Origin: Butyrivibrio hungatei NK4A153
GTDB taxonomy: Bacteria; Bacillota; Clostridia; Lachnospirales; Lachnospiraceae
Direction: 5' to 3'
Assembly (NCBI RefSeq): GCF_000424465.1
Contig: NZ_KE384195.1
Coordinates: forward strand, 62,001 to 126,000
Length of the DNA stretch: 64,000 nt
Shown here: one piece after another, positions 1 through 8,985 of the stretch
Layout: every line of letters starts with the position of its first letter
How positions within the stretch are numbered: position 1 is the first letter of the stretch
Made by a program: the position numbers and the translations under genes
The notes under the pieces: model-generated
Databases searched by the model: none
Seen by the model: the letters and a program-made list of their open reading frames with translations, nothing else
Told to the model about the DNA's origin: nothing

Positions 1-711
1 ACAAAAATTCCATCTTGGATAGATGTTCAACTTATAGATCAAGGCAACCCATCAAGAAGTGGTGTGATTCTTGAAGGTATAAATGACATTGTAATCCATT
101 ATGTCGGTAACCCAAGGACTACCGCACAGCAGAACAGAGATTTCTACAACCAGCAGGATTCAGATGTATGCTCACATTTTGTTGTAGGAATGGATGGCGA
201 GATAATAATGTGCGTTCCTCTCACTGAAAAGTCCGCTTCAAGTAATGACAGAAACAAAGACACCATTTCTATTGAGGTATGCCACCCGGATGTCACAGGC
301 GAATTTACAGATGAGTCTTACCAGTCTCTGATAAAGCTCGTAAACTGGCTCAGAGCAACATTTAATCTCAGTACGGACCATGTTATAAGGCATTACGAAG
401 TTACCGGAAAAGAGTGTCCGATGTATTATGTAAAAAATCCGGAAAAGTGGGATCAGTTTAAGGCAGATCTAAAGGCTGCCGAAGAGGGAAAAGAAGTTAC
501 AAGTACATATCCCAAGCATGCATCTGAAGACGACATAAATTATGGTCTGGATGATAGTGATGATACTGAAGATGATACAGAAGATTATTCTGCGGAAAAT
601 AGTGAGGATGTAGATTATAGTGAATCTAATGATTATTATGCAGATAATGCGGAATATATAGAGTATTCGTATGAGACACCGGTTGAGGAGTATGAAGAGA
701 TTTATTATTAA
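1..711 (+). CDS. N-acetylmuramoyl-L-alanine amidase (Amidase_2 type), 5' end cut by window
   Basis: The reading frame is open from base 1, so the true start lies upstream and about 236 codons are visible. It resembles the T7-lysozyme/PGRP-like Amidase_2 family, zinc enzymes that cut the amide bond between muramic acid and the stem peptide. Zinc ligands can be proposed: His33 in the HYVGN segment, His131, and Cys139 eight residues later, the usual H-x7-C spacing. The last 60 residues or so are a low-complexity acidic tail rich in Asp, Glu, Ser and Tyr, probably disordered and without a cell-wall-binding repeat. Its role (autolysin, phage remnant or bacteriocin-like enzyme) cannot be decided without the missing N-terminus. 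A strong terminator follows. Confidence 0.85.
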   Translation, partial: TKIPSWIDVQLIDQGNPSRSGVILEGINDIVIHYVGNPRTTAQQNRDFYNQQDSDVCSHFVVGMDGEIIMCVPLTEKSASSNDRNKDTISIEVCHPDVTGEFTDESYQSLIKLVNWLRATFNLSTDHVIRHYEVTGKECPMYYVKNPEKWDQFKADLKAAEEGKEVTSTYPKHASEDDINYGLDDSDDTEDDTEDYSAENSEDVDYSESNDYYADNAEYIEYSYETPVEEYEEIYY

Positions 712-773
712 AAGAGAGTGAGTTGGGGAATTGCGAGCGGTTATGCGATGATGGCATAGTGCGAGCGCCCATA

Positions 774-840
774 CAAGAGAAAAGCACCACATCGTACATT
801 GCTTATAAATAATCAGTACGATGTGGTGCTTTTTCTCTTG
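774..840. terminator. Bidirectional hairpin terminator after amidase gene
   Basis: A nearly perfect inverted repeat of about 23 bp per arm (774-797 and 816-839) surrounds an 18-nt AT-rich loop. The right arm runs into a T-rich stretch, as expected for rho-independent termination of the rightward amidase transcript. The arms are A/T-rich at both outer ends, so it could also stop leftward transcripts. Confidence 0.8.
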
Positions 841-857
841 TCGTCCGTTGTCGCAAA

Positions 858-997
858 GCTCTGCCAAGCGCATAATCAATCACGCTCCTTCGGAGCTTTT
901 CAAAATAAAAAAGAGAACTGCCCTTTCAAGCAAGCTTGAGGGCAGTTCTCTTTTTTATTTTGACCACTACGTGGCGATTGATTATGTGCTTGGCGAG
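858..997. repeat. Cloverleaf-like large inverted repeat downstream of groEL
   Basis: An outer stem of about 22 bp (858-881 with 976-997; one bulge and one G-T pair) closes three inner hairpins: 884-896, a long central stem 901-962, and 964-974. The outer arms are conserved as an inverted copy although nothing in them is coding. Only the central hairpin has terminator character. The whole may be a structured 3' UTR, a small mobile palindromic element or a non-coding RNA; the sequence alone does not decide. Confidence 0.7.
901..962 (-). terminator. Terminator of the groESL operon
   Basis: Arms of about 23 bp end in A/T runs, so the leftward groESL transcript forms a G+C-containing stem followed by a U-rich tract. 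It sits about 50 bp past the groEL stop codon, inside the larger inverted repeat at 858-997. Confidence 0.8.
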
Positions 998-1013
998 TTT
1001 TGCTCGTTATCGC

Positions 1014-2636
<1,623 letters not shown>

Positions 2637-2661
2637 TTATTTGTCCTCCGAATGTGTTTGA

Positions 2662-2946
2662 TTATTTAATGATAGCAAGTATATCGTTCTGCTTAACAAT
2701 AATGTATGTTACATCATCAAGCTTTACTTCTGTTCCGGCATATTTTGAATAGATAACATTGTCACCCTTCTTAACCTGCATAGTAACTTCTTTACCGTCA
2801 ACTACTCCACCGGGTCCGACAGCGATAACTTCTGCCTGCTGAGGCTTCTCCTTCTCTGCTCCGGGAAGTACGATTCCTGATTTTGTTGTCTCTTCTGCTT
2901 CAAGCTGCTTTAATACAACTCTGTCTGCAAGTGGTTGTAATTTCAT
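2662..2946 (-). CDS. groS: Co-chaperonin GroES (Hsp10)
   Basis: This 94-residue protein has the normal GroES length and layout: MKLQPLADRVV at the N-terminus, a mobile-loop region with the SGIVLPG motif that binds GroEL, the GPG segment in the middle and a C-terminal YIIVKQNDILAII strand. An AAAGGAGG ribosome binding site precedes the ATG. It is the first gene of the groESL operon and sits behind a CIRCE operator and a vegetative-type promoter. Confidence 0.99.
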   Translation of the reverse strand: MKLQPLADRVVLKQLEAEETTKSGIVLPGAEKEKPQQAEVIAVGPGGVVDGKEVTMQVKKGDNVIYSKYAGTEVKLDDVTYIIVKQNDILAIIK

Positions 2947-2992
2947 TACAAATGCCTCCTTTATATGATGGTTTGAATAATCTTTTTAATTG

Positions 2993-3019
2993 TTAGCACT
3001 CTTTTAAGTTGAGTGCTAA
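2993..3019. promoter_or_regulatory. CIRCE operator (HrcA binding site)
   Basis: The sequence is TTAGCACTC, nine spacer bases, then GAGTGCTAA: a perfect match to the CIRCE inverted repeat bound by the heat-shock repressor HrcA. It lies just downstream of the predicted groES -10 box, where bound HrcA would block transcription. The hrcA gene itself is not in this window. Confidence 0.97.
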
Positions 3020-3032
3020 CCTCTAAGAACAT

Positions 3033-3061
3033 ATATTAGTGACTTCGCTTTATATGTGCAA
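3033..3061 (-). promoter_or_regulatory. Sigma-A-type promoter of groESL
   Basis: On the minus strand a TTGCAC -35 box (3056-3061) is followed after 17 bp by a TAATAT -10 box (3033-3038). The start point would fall around 3025, immediately before the CIRCE element. Confidence 0.75.
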
Positions 3062-3103
3062 ACGCGAATATAATACCATATTTATTATATTCGCGTTTTT
3101 TCT
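3061..3103. terminator. Hairpin between lipoprotein gene and groES promoter
   Basis: Perfect 15-bp arms (3061-3075 and 3083-3097) carry a T run on the plus-strand side. It follows the leftward lipoprotein gene and precedes the groESL promoter. On the leftward strand the U run is only three bases, so it may be a weak terminator in that direction. Confidence 0.6.
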
Positions 3104-3145
3104 TTCATATTCTCTTTTTTTCTCTCTTTTGCATCATATACTTTT

Positions 3146-3811
3146 TTATGGCTTAAAATACGTAATCGCAACAATCTTATCATCCACTGCAAACGTGATT
3201 CCGCAGTCCTTGAAATCATAATTCATGATATGGCTTCCCTCATCAGCTTCACTTGAAGGCTCTCCGTAAGCGGCTCTTAATTCTTCTTCCGTACTTCCGA
3301 CGGAAATGCCTTTGGAAGTCTTTAAGTTCTCATCATGAACCGTAAGCTGTGCAGGCTTTTTAACCCCATCGACCTCTTCAGTGAAAAGAATCATTCTATC
3401 GGTATCAATATAATAGATATTTCCGGAATTATCGCCCGTCTGATTATCTTCCGTACTGATAACACTCAGTATCGTTTCAATATCATCATTTATTGAAGCA
3501 ACTTTTCCGTTGTATTCAAAAGAACCGGCAGGAAGCTCAGGTTCCTCGGAAGTTGCTTCCGTAGCCGCTTCTTCTCCCGAAGCTCCATCGGATGATTCTT
3601 CCGAGCTGCTTTCACTAAATAATCCTTCTATGTCAATATCCTTTTCATCATTGATAAAAGACTCAACAAATTCACCTATATCGGATACTTCCTCTATATC
3701 CGGTAATCCCTCGATTTCGGGCAGTCCCTCTATTTCAGGTAGCTCATCACATCCGGAAAGTGCGAACATCAGCACTGTTGCCATTAAACATGTCAAAATT
3801 CTTTTTTTCAT
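3146..3811 (-). CDS. Small lipoprotein under c-di-GMP riboswitch control
   Basis: The 221-residue protein begins with a lipoprotein signal peptide whose lipobox ends LSGC (Cys21), so it is probably anchored outside the membrane. Three six-residue repeats (LPEIEG, LPEIEG, LPDIEE; residues 24-41) and an acidic, Ser-rich linker follow. The C-terminal half has a GISVGSTEEELRAAYGEP segment like the small SmpA/BLIP-like domains, which suggests a folded interaction domain, but no enzyme motif is seen. The ATG has an AAAGGGAG site upstream. The leader contains a GEMM riboswitch and terminator, which points to surface, motility or adhesion physiology. Function otherwise unknown. Confidence 0.8.
   Translation of the reverse strand: MKKRILTCLMATVLMFALSGCDELPEIEGLPEIEGLPDIEEVSDIGEFVESFINDEKDIDIEGLFSESSSEESSDGASGEEAATEATSEEPELPAGSFEYNGKVASINDDIETILSVISTEDNQTGDNSGNIYYIDTDRMILFTEEVDGVKKPAQLTVHDENLKTSKGISVGSTEEELRAAYGEPSSEADEGSHIMNYDFKDCGITFAVDDKIVAITYFKP
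3689..3742 (-). repeat. In-frame 18-bp minisatellite (three copies) in lipoprotein gene
   Basis: Three 18-bp units encode LPEIEG, LPEIEG and LPDIEE just after the lipidated cysteine. The first two are identical at the protein level. Such repeats can gain or lose units by slippage without breaking the frame. Confidence 0.8.
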
Positions 3812-3843
3812 ACAACCAACTCCCTTTCAAAAACCCCAACTAA

Positions 3844-3889
3844 CAAAAAAGACCGCACAAACAGCAGATCAACCCGCTATTTTGCAGTC
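3844..3889 (-). terminator. Expression-platform terminator of the c-di-GMP riboswitch
   Basis: On the leftward strand a stem of about 14 bp (GACUGCA-AAAUAGC with GCUGUUU-GUGCGGUC) ends in six U residues. It uses bases that the aptamer needs for its 3' core and for the 3' strand of P1, so the two folds exclude each other. The simplest reading is an ON switch: c-di-GMP holds the aptamer, prevents the terminator and lets the lipoprotein gene be read. Confidence 0.75.
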
Positions 3890-3966
3890 AAACCATCTCT
3901 TTATATAAATATAAAAGATTTACGACTTTGCGCCCATACATTGCTATATGTTTGCCCTGTTTTATA
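3859..3966 (-). promoter_or_regulatory. Cyclic di-GMP-I (GEMM) riboswitch aptamer
   Basis: Read leftward, the leader contains CAGGGCAAAC, a stem-loop with a GCAA (GNRA) tetraloop, then GGGCGCAAAG: the conserved core of the class I c-di-GMP riboswitch. A second arm follows with UAA and AUGG pieces like the tetraloop receptor, and then AUAGCGGGUU like the 3' core. A closing P1 helix can form between AAACAG (3957-3962) and CUGUUU (3859-3864). It lies between a promoter and the lipoprotein gene, with an intrinsic terminator overlapping its 3' side. Confidence 0.85.
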
Positions 3967-3973
3967 TATGTTA

Positions 3974-4002
3974 ATTTTAACATAACTGTAAAATATTATC
4001 AA
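3974..4002 (-). promoter_or_regulatory. Promoter of the riboswitch-lipoprotein transcript
   Basis: TTGATA (3997-4002) and TAAAAT (3974-3979) on the minus strand are separated by 17 bp. The predicted start near 3967 falls a few bases before the aptamer, as expected for a riboswitch leader. Confidence 0.7.
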
Positions 4003-4174
4003 TCTCAGCCACCCCATGTCAGGCATTCTCCTTTATTTGCAAATATTCCAGCCTTATAATCCACTTTTATGGCACAAACTCTTGCATCATTCGGAAAAAT
4101 TATTTATAATCATTTTATTAACATATTTTTTACAAAAATGTAGAGAAACTTCGTCTCTAAGATTGGAAAATGCT

Positions 4175-4501
4175 ATGGAAACTAAAATAATATTCATCAA
4201 TGATGAACTTACATCGCATAAAAAAGAACTTGAGAGCTGCAGAAAAGAGATCAACGAACTCCTGGCAAAGTTCGAAAAAATGGAGCTTGATCCCGCCAAC
4301 AAAAGCTACGTACGCATGATGGCAGCCAAGATCAACATAACAATGCACGATATTGATTCAAATATCCGAAAGATATCTTTTGCATATAATATCGCGGAGC
4401 AGTATGCCGAGAGGCTCATCAACTATTCATATATGAAAAACACGCTTCTTACGAATGATACCGAAGATGAAAGTCCGGATACAAAGCATTCCCAAAATTG
4501 A
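4175..4501 (+). CDS. Small charged coiled-coil protein, unknown function
   Basis: The frame is open further upstream, but the N-terminal part would be an unlikely hydrophobic stretch in the intergenic region. The ATG at 4175 with TTGGA upstream gives a coherent soluble protein of 108 residues beginning METKIIFINDEL. It is rich in Lys, Glu and Leu with heptad-like spacing (ELESCRKEINELLAKFEKMEL), consistent with a helical or coiled-coil protein. No family was recognised. A terminator follows closely, so it is probably a monocistronic gene. The start choice is uncertain because the ribosome site is weak. Confidence 0.55.
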   Translation: METKIIFINDELTSHKKELESCRKEINELLAKFEKMELDPANKSYVRMMAAKINITMHDIDSNIRKISFAYNIAEQYAERLINYSYMKNTLLTNDTEDESPDTKHSQN

Positions 4502-4533
4502 ATGTCAAAACATCAAAAAAGCTCATAATAATA

Positions 4534-4566
4534 CCTCCTGCCAACTTCTAATGACAGGAGGTTTTA
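4534..4566 (+). terminator. Rho-independent terminator
   Basis: CCTCCTG (4534-4540) and CAGGAGG (4555-4561) form a seven-bp stem followed by TTTTAT. It lies about 30 bp past the coiled-coil gene. Confidence 0.75.
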
Positions 4567-4580
4567 TATACCTAAAATAT

Positions 4581-5624
4581 TTACATAAGTTTCTTTCGTC
4601 CGAGCATTTTTCTGATCATGCCCTTGGACATCTCAAAGCCAAGCGATCCCGAATTAACAACAATCATATCTTCAGGCGCGCCCATAAGATCCGATGCTTT
4701 CCAGATCCAGCCGCCCCACTCTTCCTGGGAATAAACCTTATTAAATTCATCCCAGTCGGTAAATACCGGAGTTGCGTTAGTTTCATTCTTTCCGCTTCCT
4801 TTGGAAAGGCAGGGAATGGAAATCTTTGTCCCCTTTTTCACCGAACCCTTTGCATCAATTCTTTTGGCAATCTGGTCCATCCCTTTGACAGGCACCAGAA
4901 ACGAAGCACTTCGAAATGTTTTGACTATATCTTCTTCAAGCTTCTTAAGCATTTCTTTTTTCCCGTCATAATCGGCACTGTAAAGGCGCTCTTCCTGGAA
5001 CTTTGCCACCGAGCGGAAAAAATCCGGATTCATCACAGGACGGTTTATTGCAGGCGTCTTGCTAAAATCCGGCGCCGGGATTATTTCTTCGCTCTTAATA
5101 GATATCGCAGAATATGCCAGGATATCTACCTGAAAAACCGCTACTCCGCGCATATAAGCCGAGATACCAAAGAATCTGAACAGATCGCTGTGAGGTATTT
5201 CAGTTACTTCAAATGTTGTTCTGAACTGTTTCATAAAGTAACCGACACATTCATCGGCATACTCTCTTTCCGTAAAAACCCAGACCCTGTTTCCGTCATC
5301 GATAAACGGCGAATGAGTTATCCTGTCTGTAACCGTCCAAAGGCATTCCGCTGACTTAAGCCTTTCTATTATGATCTTCTTAAGTACGTCTATTGCCTTA
5401 ACAAATCTGACTGCGTGCGCATCCTTCTTCTTTAAGGTATCCTTGCTTATACCTACAAATAATCCCTTTTCGACTGCATAACACGCATTTGAATGAATCG
5501 TAATAATATCCTGGATCGGGAGCTTTTTAATCTCCTTCATGGTTTCTGTTTCATCCGGACTTATCCTTGGCACATACCTGTCACTTATGGCATGTGCATG
5601 CTGTGTTCTCTCTTCTCTTGTCAT
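4581..5624 (-). CDS. SseB-like protein
   Basis: This 347-residue soluble protein resembles the SseB (enhanced serine sensitivity) family, especially in the C-terminal half around the FTDWDEF, SQEEW and IVVNSGSLGFEMSK segments. These are typical of SseB-like proteins in Lachnospiraceae, where they often occur as stand-alone proteins of unknown biochemical role. No signal peptide or membrane segment is visible. The gene faces the small coiled-coil gene convergently across a terminator and has no same-strand partner. The family assignment is moderate and the function unknown. Confidence 0.65.
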   Translation of the reverse strand: MTREERTQHAHAISDRYVPRISPDETETMKEIKKLPIQDIITIHSNACYAVEKGLFVGISKDTLKKKDAHAVRFVKAIDVLKKIIIERLKSAECLWTVTDRITHSPFIDDGNRVWVFTEREYADECVGYFMKQFRTTFEVTEIPHSDLFRFFGISAYMRGVAVFQVDILAYSAISIKSEEIIPAPDFSKTPAINRPVMNPDFFRSVAKFQEERLYSADYDGKKEMLKKLEEDIVKTFRSASFLVPVKGMDQIAKRIDAKGSVKKGTKISIPCLSKGSGKNETNATPVFTDWDEFNKVYSQEEWGGWIWKASDLMGAPEDMIVVNSGSLGFEMSKGMIRKMLGRKKLM

Positions 5625-5900
5625 TAATAAAAAATATCCCTTTTGTCTTTTGCTGTTTCTTCTGCTACGTTATTAGGAAATTAATTATATAAACTCCCTA
5701 TTAACATTTTACCATGTGCGCCCTCTTATAGCAATAATTAGCCCTCTTAAAACCTGCCATAATTATTTCATACTCTTTTAATAATAAATAAATTGCATCC
5801 ACGGCACTTATATTACATAATACTGTTAAGAAAATGTCGCTTTCAAAACATGGATGTTTTGAGTTTACAGATGTATCGCATGTACAAGGAGGGCAATGTT

Positions 5901-6290
5901 ATGAGCACAAATATATTTAACAGTCTATCGGGCTCATACAATTACATGTCCGATATGAGCAATCTTATTTCGGATTATTCAAGCATAAAAAACGGCTCTT
6001 ACAGTTCGCTTATGAAATCATATGTGAAAAAAGTCGGCAATCAGGCAGCACTTGATGCATATCGCGAAACAGGAAGCACTGCAAACGTTTCTGTTTCAGA
6101 TCCCGACAAGGCTACAGATTCAAAGAAAGTAACTTCTACATCAAATACCAAAGACACAAGCAAAGTTACTACAGACAAATACGAGAAATTCAAATCGAAC
6201 TGGCTTGATAACCAGCTTAAACAATACGAAAAAGACGGCAGTAAAACTACTGCCGCCGACACTTCTGTATCAATTGATACAACAACTTAA
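5901..6290 (+). CDS. Small Ser/Thr/Lys-rich protein of unknown function
   Basis: An AAGGAGGG site lies 6 bp before the ATG at 5901, which fixes this start over the longer open frame beginning near 5793. The 129-residue product has an N-terminal part rich in Ser and Tyr (SLSGSYNYMSDMSN, then SSIKNGSYSSLMKSY) and a hydrophilic, low-complexity Thr/Lys/Asp-rich C-terminus. There is no signal peptide. Proteins of this look are common as hypotheticals near flagellar or surface genes in Lachnospiraceae, but no function can be assigned. Its stop codon interlocks with that of the convergent phosphoesterase gene (four shared bases). Confidence 0.65.
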   Translation: MSTNIFNSLSGSYNYMSDMSNLISDYSSIKNGSYSSLMKSYVKKVGNQAALDAYRETGSTANVSVSDPDKATDSKKVTSTSNTKDTSKVTTDKYEKFKSNWLDNQLKQYEKDGSKTTAADTSVSIDTTT

Positions 6291-7180
6291 TTTGTTTTAT
6301 GCGGAATCTCTTTTCCCGCAAGATCGATATAGTTCTCTTTAAGAGCTATAGCCCAGTACTTTTCCGGAATATCCGGCCATTTAACTGCTCCGCGCTCCTG
6401 CTCGCACAATCGCATGGCGCGGAGCATAACTGTTTCAGTAAGATCTACTCCCGTCCTTATCGTGTGCATCGCAAGTGCGGCCCAGGCAGGTGCAATATTG
6501 CAAAGGCCCGACTCCTTAAATTCCTTTAAAATTTCTTTCCTGTTATATTCAAGCTGAATAAGCTCTTCTTCCCATGTCTTCCCGTTTCCGTGAAGAATGC
6601 AGAACTGCGTCTTTCCTCCATGGAACCACGGAATACCTATAGATCCGGGCCCTACCGTTTTTTTCCCTCTGTAAACATATGCATCCTGAATATGCACATG
6701 CCCGTGAAGAAGGAGCGACGTGTTCATATGCGCAAGTATCCGCTTCGTATTTCTCTTTTCTCTGATAAGCACCTCACTGGTATTCTCGGGTGAACCATGA
6801 CAATACTGAAATTTCGGCATTCCCGGCATCTCATATATTCCCTGATTCTGAAGCGAAGCAAAAAAATCAAAATCTTTCTCCGTAAGATTATTATAAGTAT
6901 AAAGAAGGCTTCCGCTCGAAGATCCGGCTTTCCAGCCTTCTCCGCCTCTTTTCTTGTAGTTAAGAAGGTACTCTTCTCTGTTTCCGCGGATTATGCAGGT
7001 ATTAAAGTACTGCTTGAGAACATAAATAAGTTCCATTGTCTTCTGAGGATACGGGCAATCCGACACATAATCCCCCAAGAGTATGAAATTCGTTATTCCT
7101 CTCTCCATCGTATAATCAATGCAAGCCTGCAACGCAGAATGATTGCCGTGTATATCGGCAAATACCGCAATATCCATCAT
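6287..7180 (-). CDS. Calcineurin-like metallophosphoesterase
   Basis: The 297-residue protein has the metallophosphoesterase motif set: FADIHGN near the start (D-x-H), LLGDYVSD, RGNREEY, HGSPENT, and HGHVHIQ with the metal-binding histidines. This family cleaves phosphoesters with two metal ions. The YfcE-like layout does not reveal the substrate. It is the last gene of the NfeD-SPFH-ABC operon and overlaps the preceding ABC gene by four bases (ATGA), so it is probably translationally coupled. A second in-frame ATG at 7177 is an alternative start. Only the link to the exporter operon hints at its role. Confidence 0.85.
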   Translation of the reverse strand: MMDIAVFADIHGNHSALQACIDYTMERGITNFILLGDYVSDCPYPQKTMELIYVLKQYFNTCIIRGNREEYLLNYKKRGGEGWKAGSSSGSLLYTYNNLTEKDFDFFASLQNQGIYEMPGMPKFQYCHGSPENTSEVLIREKRNTKRILAHMNTSLLLHGHVHIQDAYVYRGKKTVGPGSIGIPWFHGGKTQFCILHGNGKTWEEELIQLEYNRKEILKEFKESGLCNIAPAWAALAMHTIRTGVDLTETVMLRAMRLCEQERGAVKWPDIPEKYWAIALKENYIDLAGKEIPHKTN

Positions 7181-8985
7181 ATAAGACTAAAACTCCGTTC
7201 ATCAAACTGTCTTGTAAAGAGATCGTAATAATACCCCTTCAGCGCCATCAATTCCTTGTGTTTTCCTCTTTCAGTAATCTTACCGTCTCTTACTACCAAT
7301 ATTATATCAGCATCTACGATAGTTGACAGCCTATGTGCTATAACAAAAGAGGTTCTGCCCTTGGTAACAGTGACTATAGCGTCCTGTATAGCCCTCTCCG
7401 TAACAGTATCTATCGAAGACGTTGCCTCATCCAATATAAGTATCTTGGGATCTGCAAGTATAGCCCTCGCAAAAGAAAGCAGCTGCTTCTCTCCCGTTGA
7501 CAACATGCCTCCGTCCTCGCCGACGTCACTGTCAAGGCCCTTCTCCATCTTTTTGATTATATCCTCGGCAGATACAAGCCTTAACGCCTCCATAATCTCT
7601 TCATCCGTCGCATCTGCCTTGCCGTACCTGAGATTGTCTCTGACAGAACCAGAAAACAGATGCGGAGTCTGAAGCACATATCCCAGATTACTGTGAAGCC
7701 ACAGAAGCGACCTCTCCGCCGCGTCACGTCCGTCAATAAGGATCTGACCTTTGGTGGGTTTAAAAAATCTGCAGACAAGATTGACAAGCGTAGACTTACC
7801 CGCACCTGTCTCGCCGACTATCGCCACATTTGTTCCCTTCGGCACCTTTAGATTAAAATTCTCAAGAACATATTCATCTCCGTCAGGATATCTGAAAGAC
7901 ACATCCTTAAACTCAATATCTCCTACCAGAGGTTCCCAGTTTTCTTTCTTGGGATTAAAAGTATCACCGTACTTCTCTATTACTTCTTTCGAATCGGAAA
8001 CATCGGATTCCGTCTCCAAGAGTTTAAAAAGTCTCTCCACATTTACCTGTACCGCGATCATCTCAGATATTGTGACAATGACATTCTGCACAGGCTCAAG
8101 AAGACCAAGTGCATATGAGATAAACACAGTCAGCGTTCCGATCTGCATAAATCCTTCGGTTGACAGTTTTCCACCCTTCCAGAGAATAAGCGCAAGCGAA
8201 AGTGTGGAAAGCATCGTTATAAGTGATGAAAAAAGAGCCGAATAATGCGTGGAATGAACCGATTCCCTTCTCATTTTCTCGGTATCTTTTTCAAAATCGT
8301 CTGTAATCTTACCTTCAACGACAAGTGACTTTATCGCCTTCGCACCTGTGATCCCCTCGTTGAAATTACCGGTTATGGTCGAATTTATTTCCCTGATCTT
8401 TCTGTTAAGAACAAGAAGTCTCTTCTGGAAATAAATTGCAATCACCGCAGCGATCGGCACCATTACAAGCACATAAGCCGCAAGCCTTGGATTTAATATG
8501 GTCATCATCACAAAAACCCACAGGATATAAGAGCCGTTCCAGATGACATCCATCATCCTCCATGCCACCATAACGCCTATTTTACCCGTATCACTCATAA
8601 CACGCGCATGTATATATCCGACATTATTTCTGTTAAAGTAGTCAAACGACAGCTCCTGGAGATGGTTAAAAGAGGCATTTCTAAGGTCCCTGTCCATACA
8701 CATCTCCACCTGTCCGCACAGAGCGCAGGTAACGAAATTATCGACAACCTGAACGATCAGCACGACCACATAGAGAATTATGAAAGCGGGAAGTCCCTTC
8801 AAAGTGTTTTTTACCACAAAATTATCCAGCGCATATCTGTTAAATATCGGATATACAGAGTCAAAAAGCGAACTTATCACACCCAAAAAGATCATGAGTA
8901 AAATCTTTTTGAGATAAGGCTTAATGTACGGATATAGTTTTGGTATGCCAAAAAATGGCAGCTTTACGTTTTTTTCTTCGTTCAT
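7177..8985 (-). CDS. ABC exporter half-transporter (catalytic-site Glu subunit)
   Basis: Of 602 residues, the first 330 or so form a six-helix exporter membrane domain and the rest is a nucleotide-binding domain. Walker A is GETGAGKST, Walker B is ILILDEATS with the catalytic Glu, and the H-loop is IAHRLST. The signature motif is LSTGEKQ instead of LSGGQ. This is the pattern of one subunit of heterodimeric exporters such as BmrCD or TM287/288. The partner is the gene just upstream, which overlaps by four bases. Lipid, peptide and drug substrates are all possible. Confidence 0.93.
   Translation of the reverse strand: MNEEKNVKLPFFGIPKLYPYIKPYLKKILLMIFLGVISSLFDSVYPIFNRYALDNFVVKNTLKGLPAFIILYVVVLIVQVVDNFVTCALCGQVEMCMDRDLRNASFNHLQELSFDYFNRNNVGYIHARVMSDTGKIGVMVAWRMMDVIWNGSYILWVFVMMTILNPRLAAYVLVMVPIAAVIAIYFQKRLLVLNRKIREINSTITGNFNEGITGAKAIKSLVVEGKITDDFEKDTEKMRRESVHSTHYSALFSSLITMLSTLSLALILWKGGKLSTEGFMQIGTLTVFISYALGLLEPVQNVIVTISEMIAVQVNVERLFKLLETESDVSDSKEVIEKYGDTFNPKKENWEPLVGDIEFKDVSFRYPDGDEYVLENFNLKVPKGTNVAIVGETGAGKSTLVNLVCRFFKPTKGQILIDGRDAAERSLLWLHSNLGYVLQTPHLFSGSVRDNLRYGKADATDEEIMEALRLVSAEDIIKKMEKGLDSDVGEDGGMLSTGEKQLLSFARAILADPKILILDEATSSIDTVTERAIQDAIVTVTKGRTSFVIAHRLSTIVDADIILVVRDGKITERGKHKELMALKGYYYDLFTRQFDERSFSLI

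Noticed and set aside
4455..5354. 299-codon plus-strand frame opposite the SseB-like gene
   Set aside because: The minus-strand frame has a recognisable family and ribosome site; the plus frame resembles nothing and starts inside another gene.
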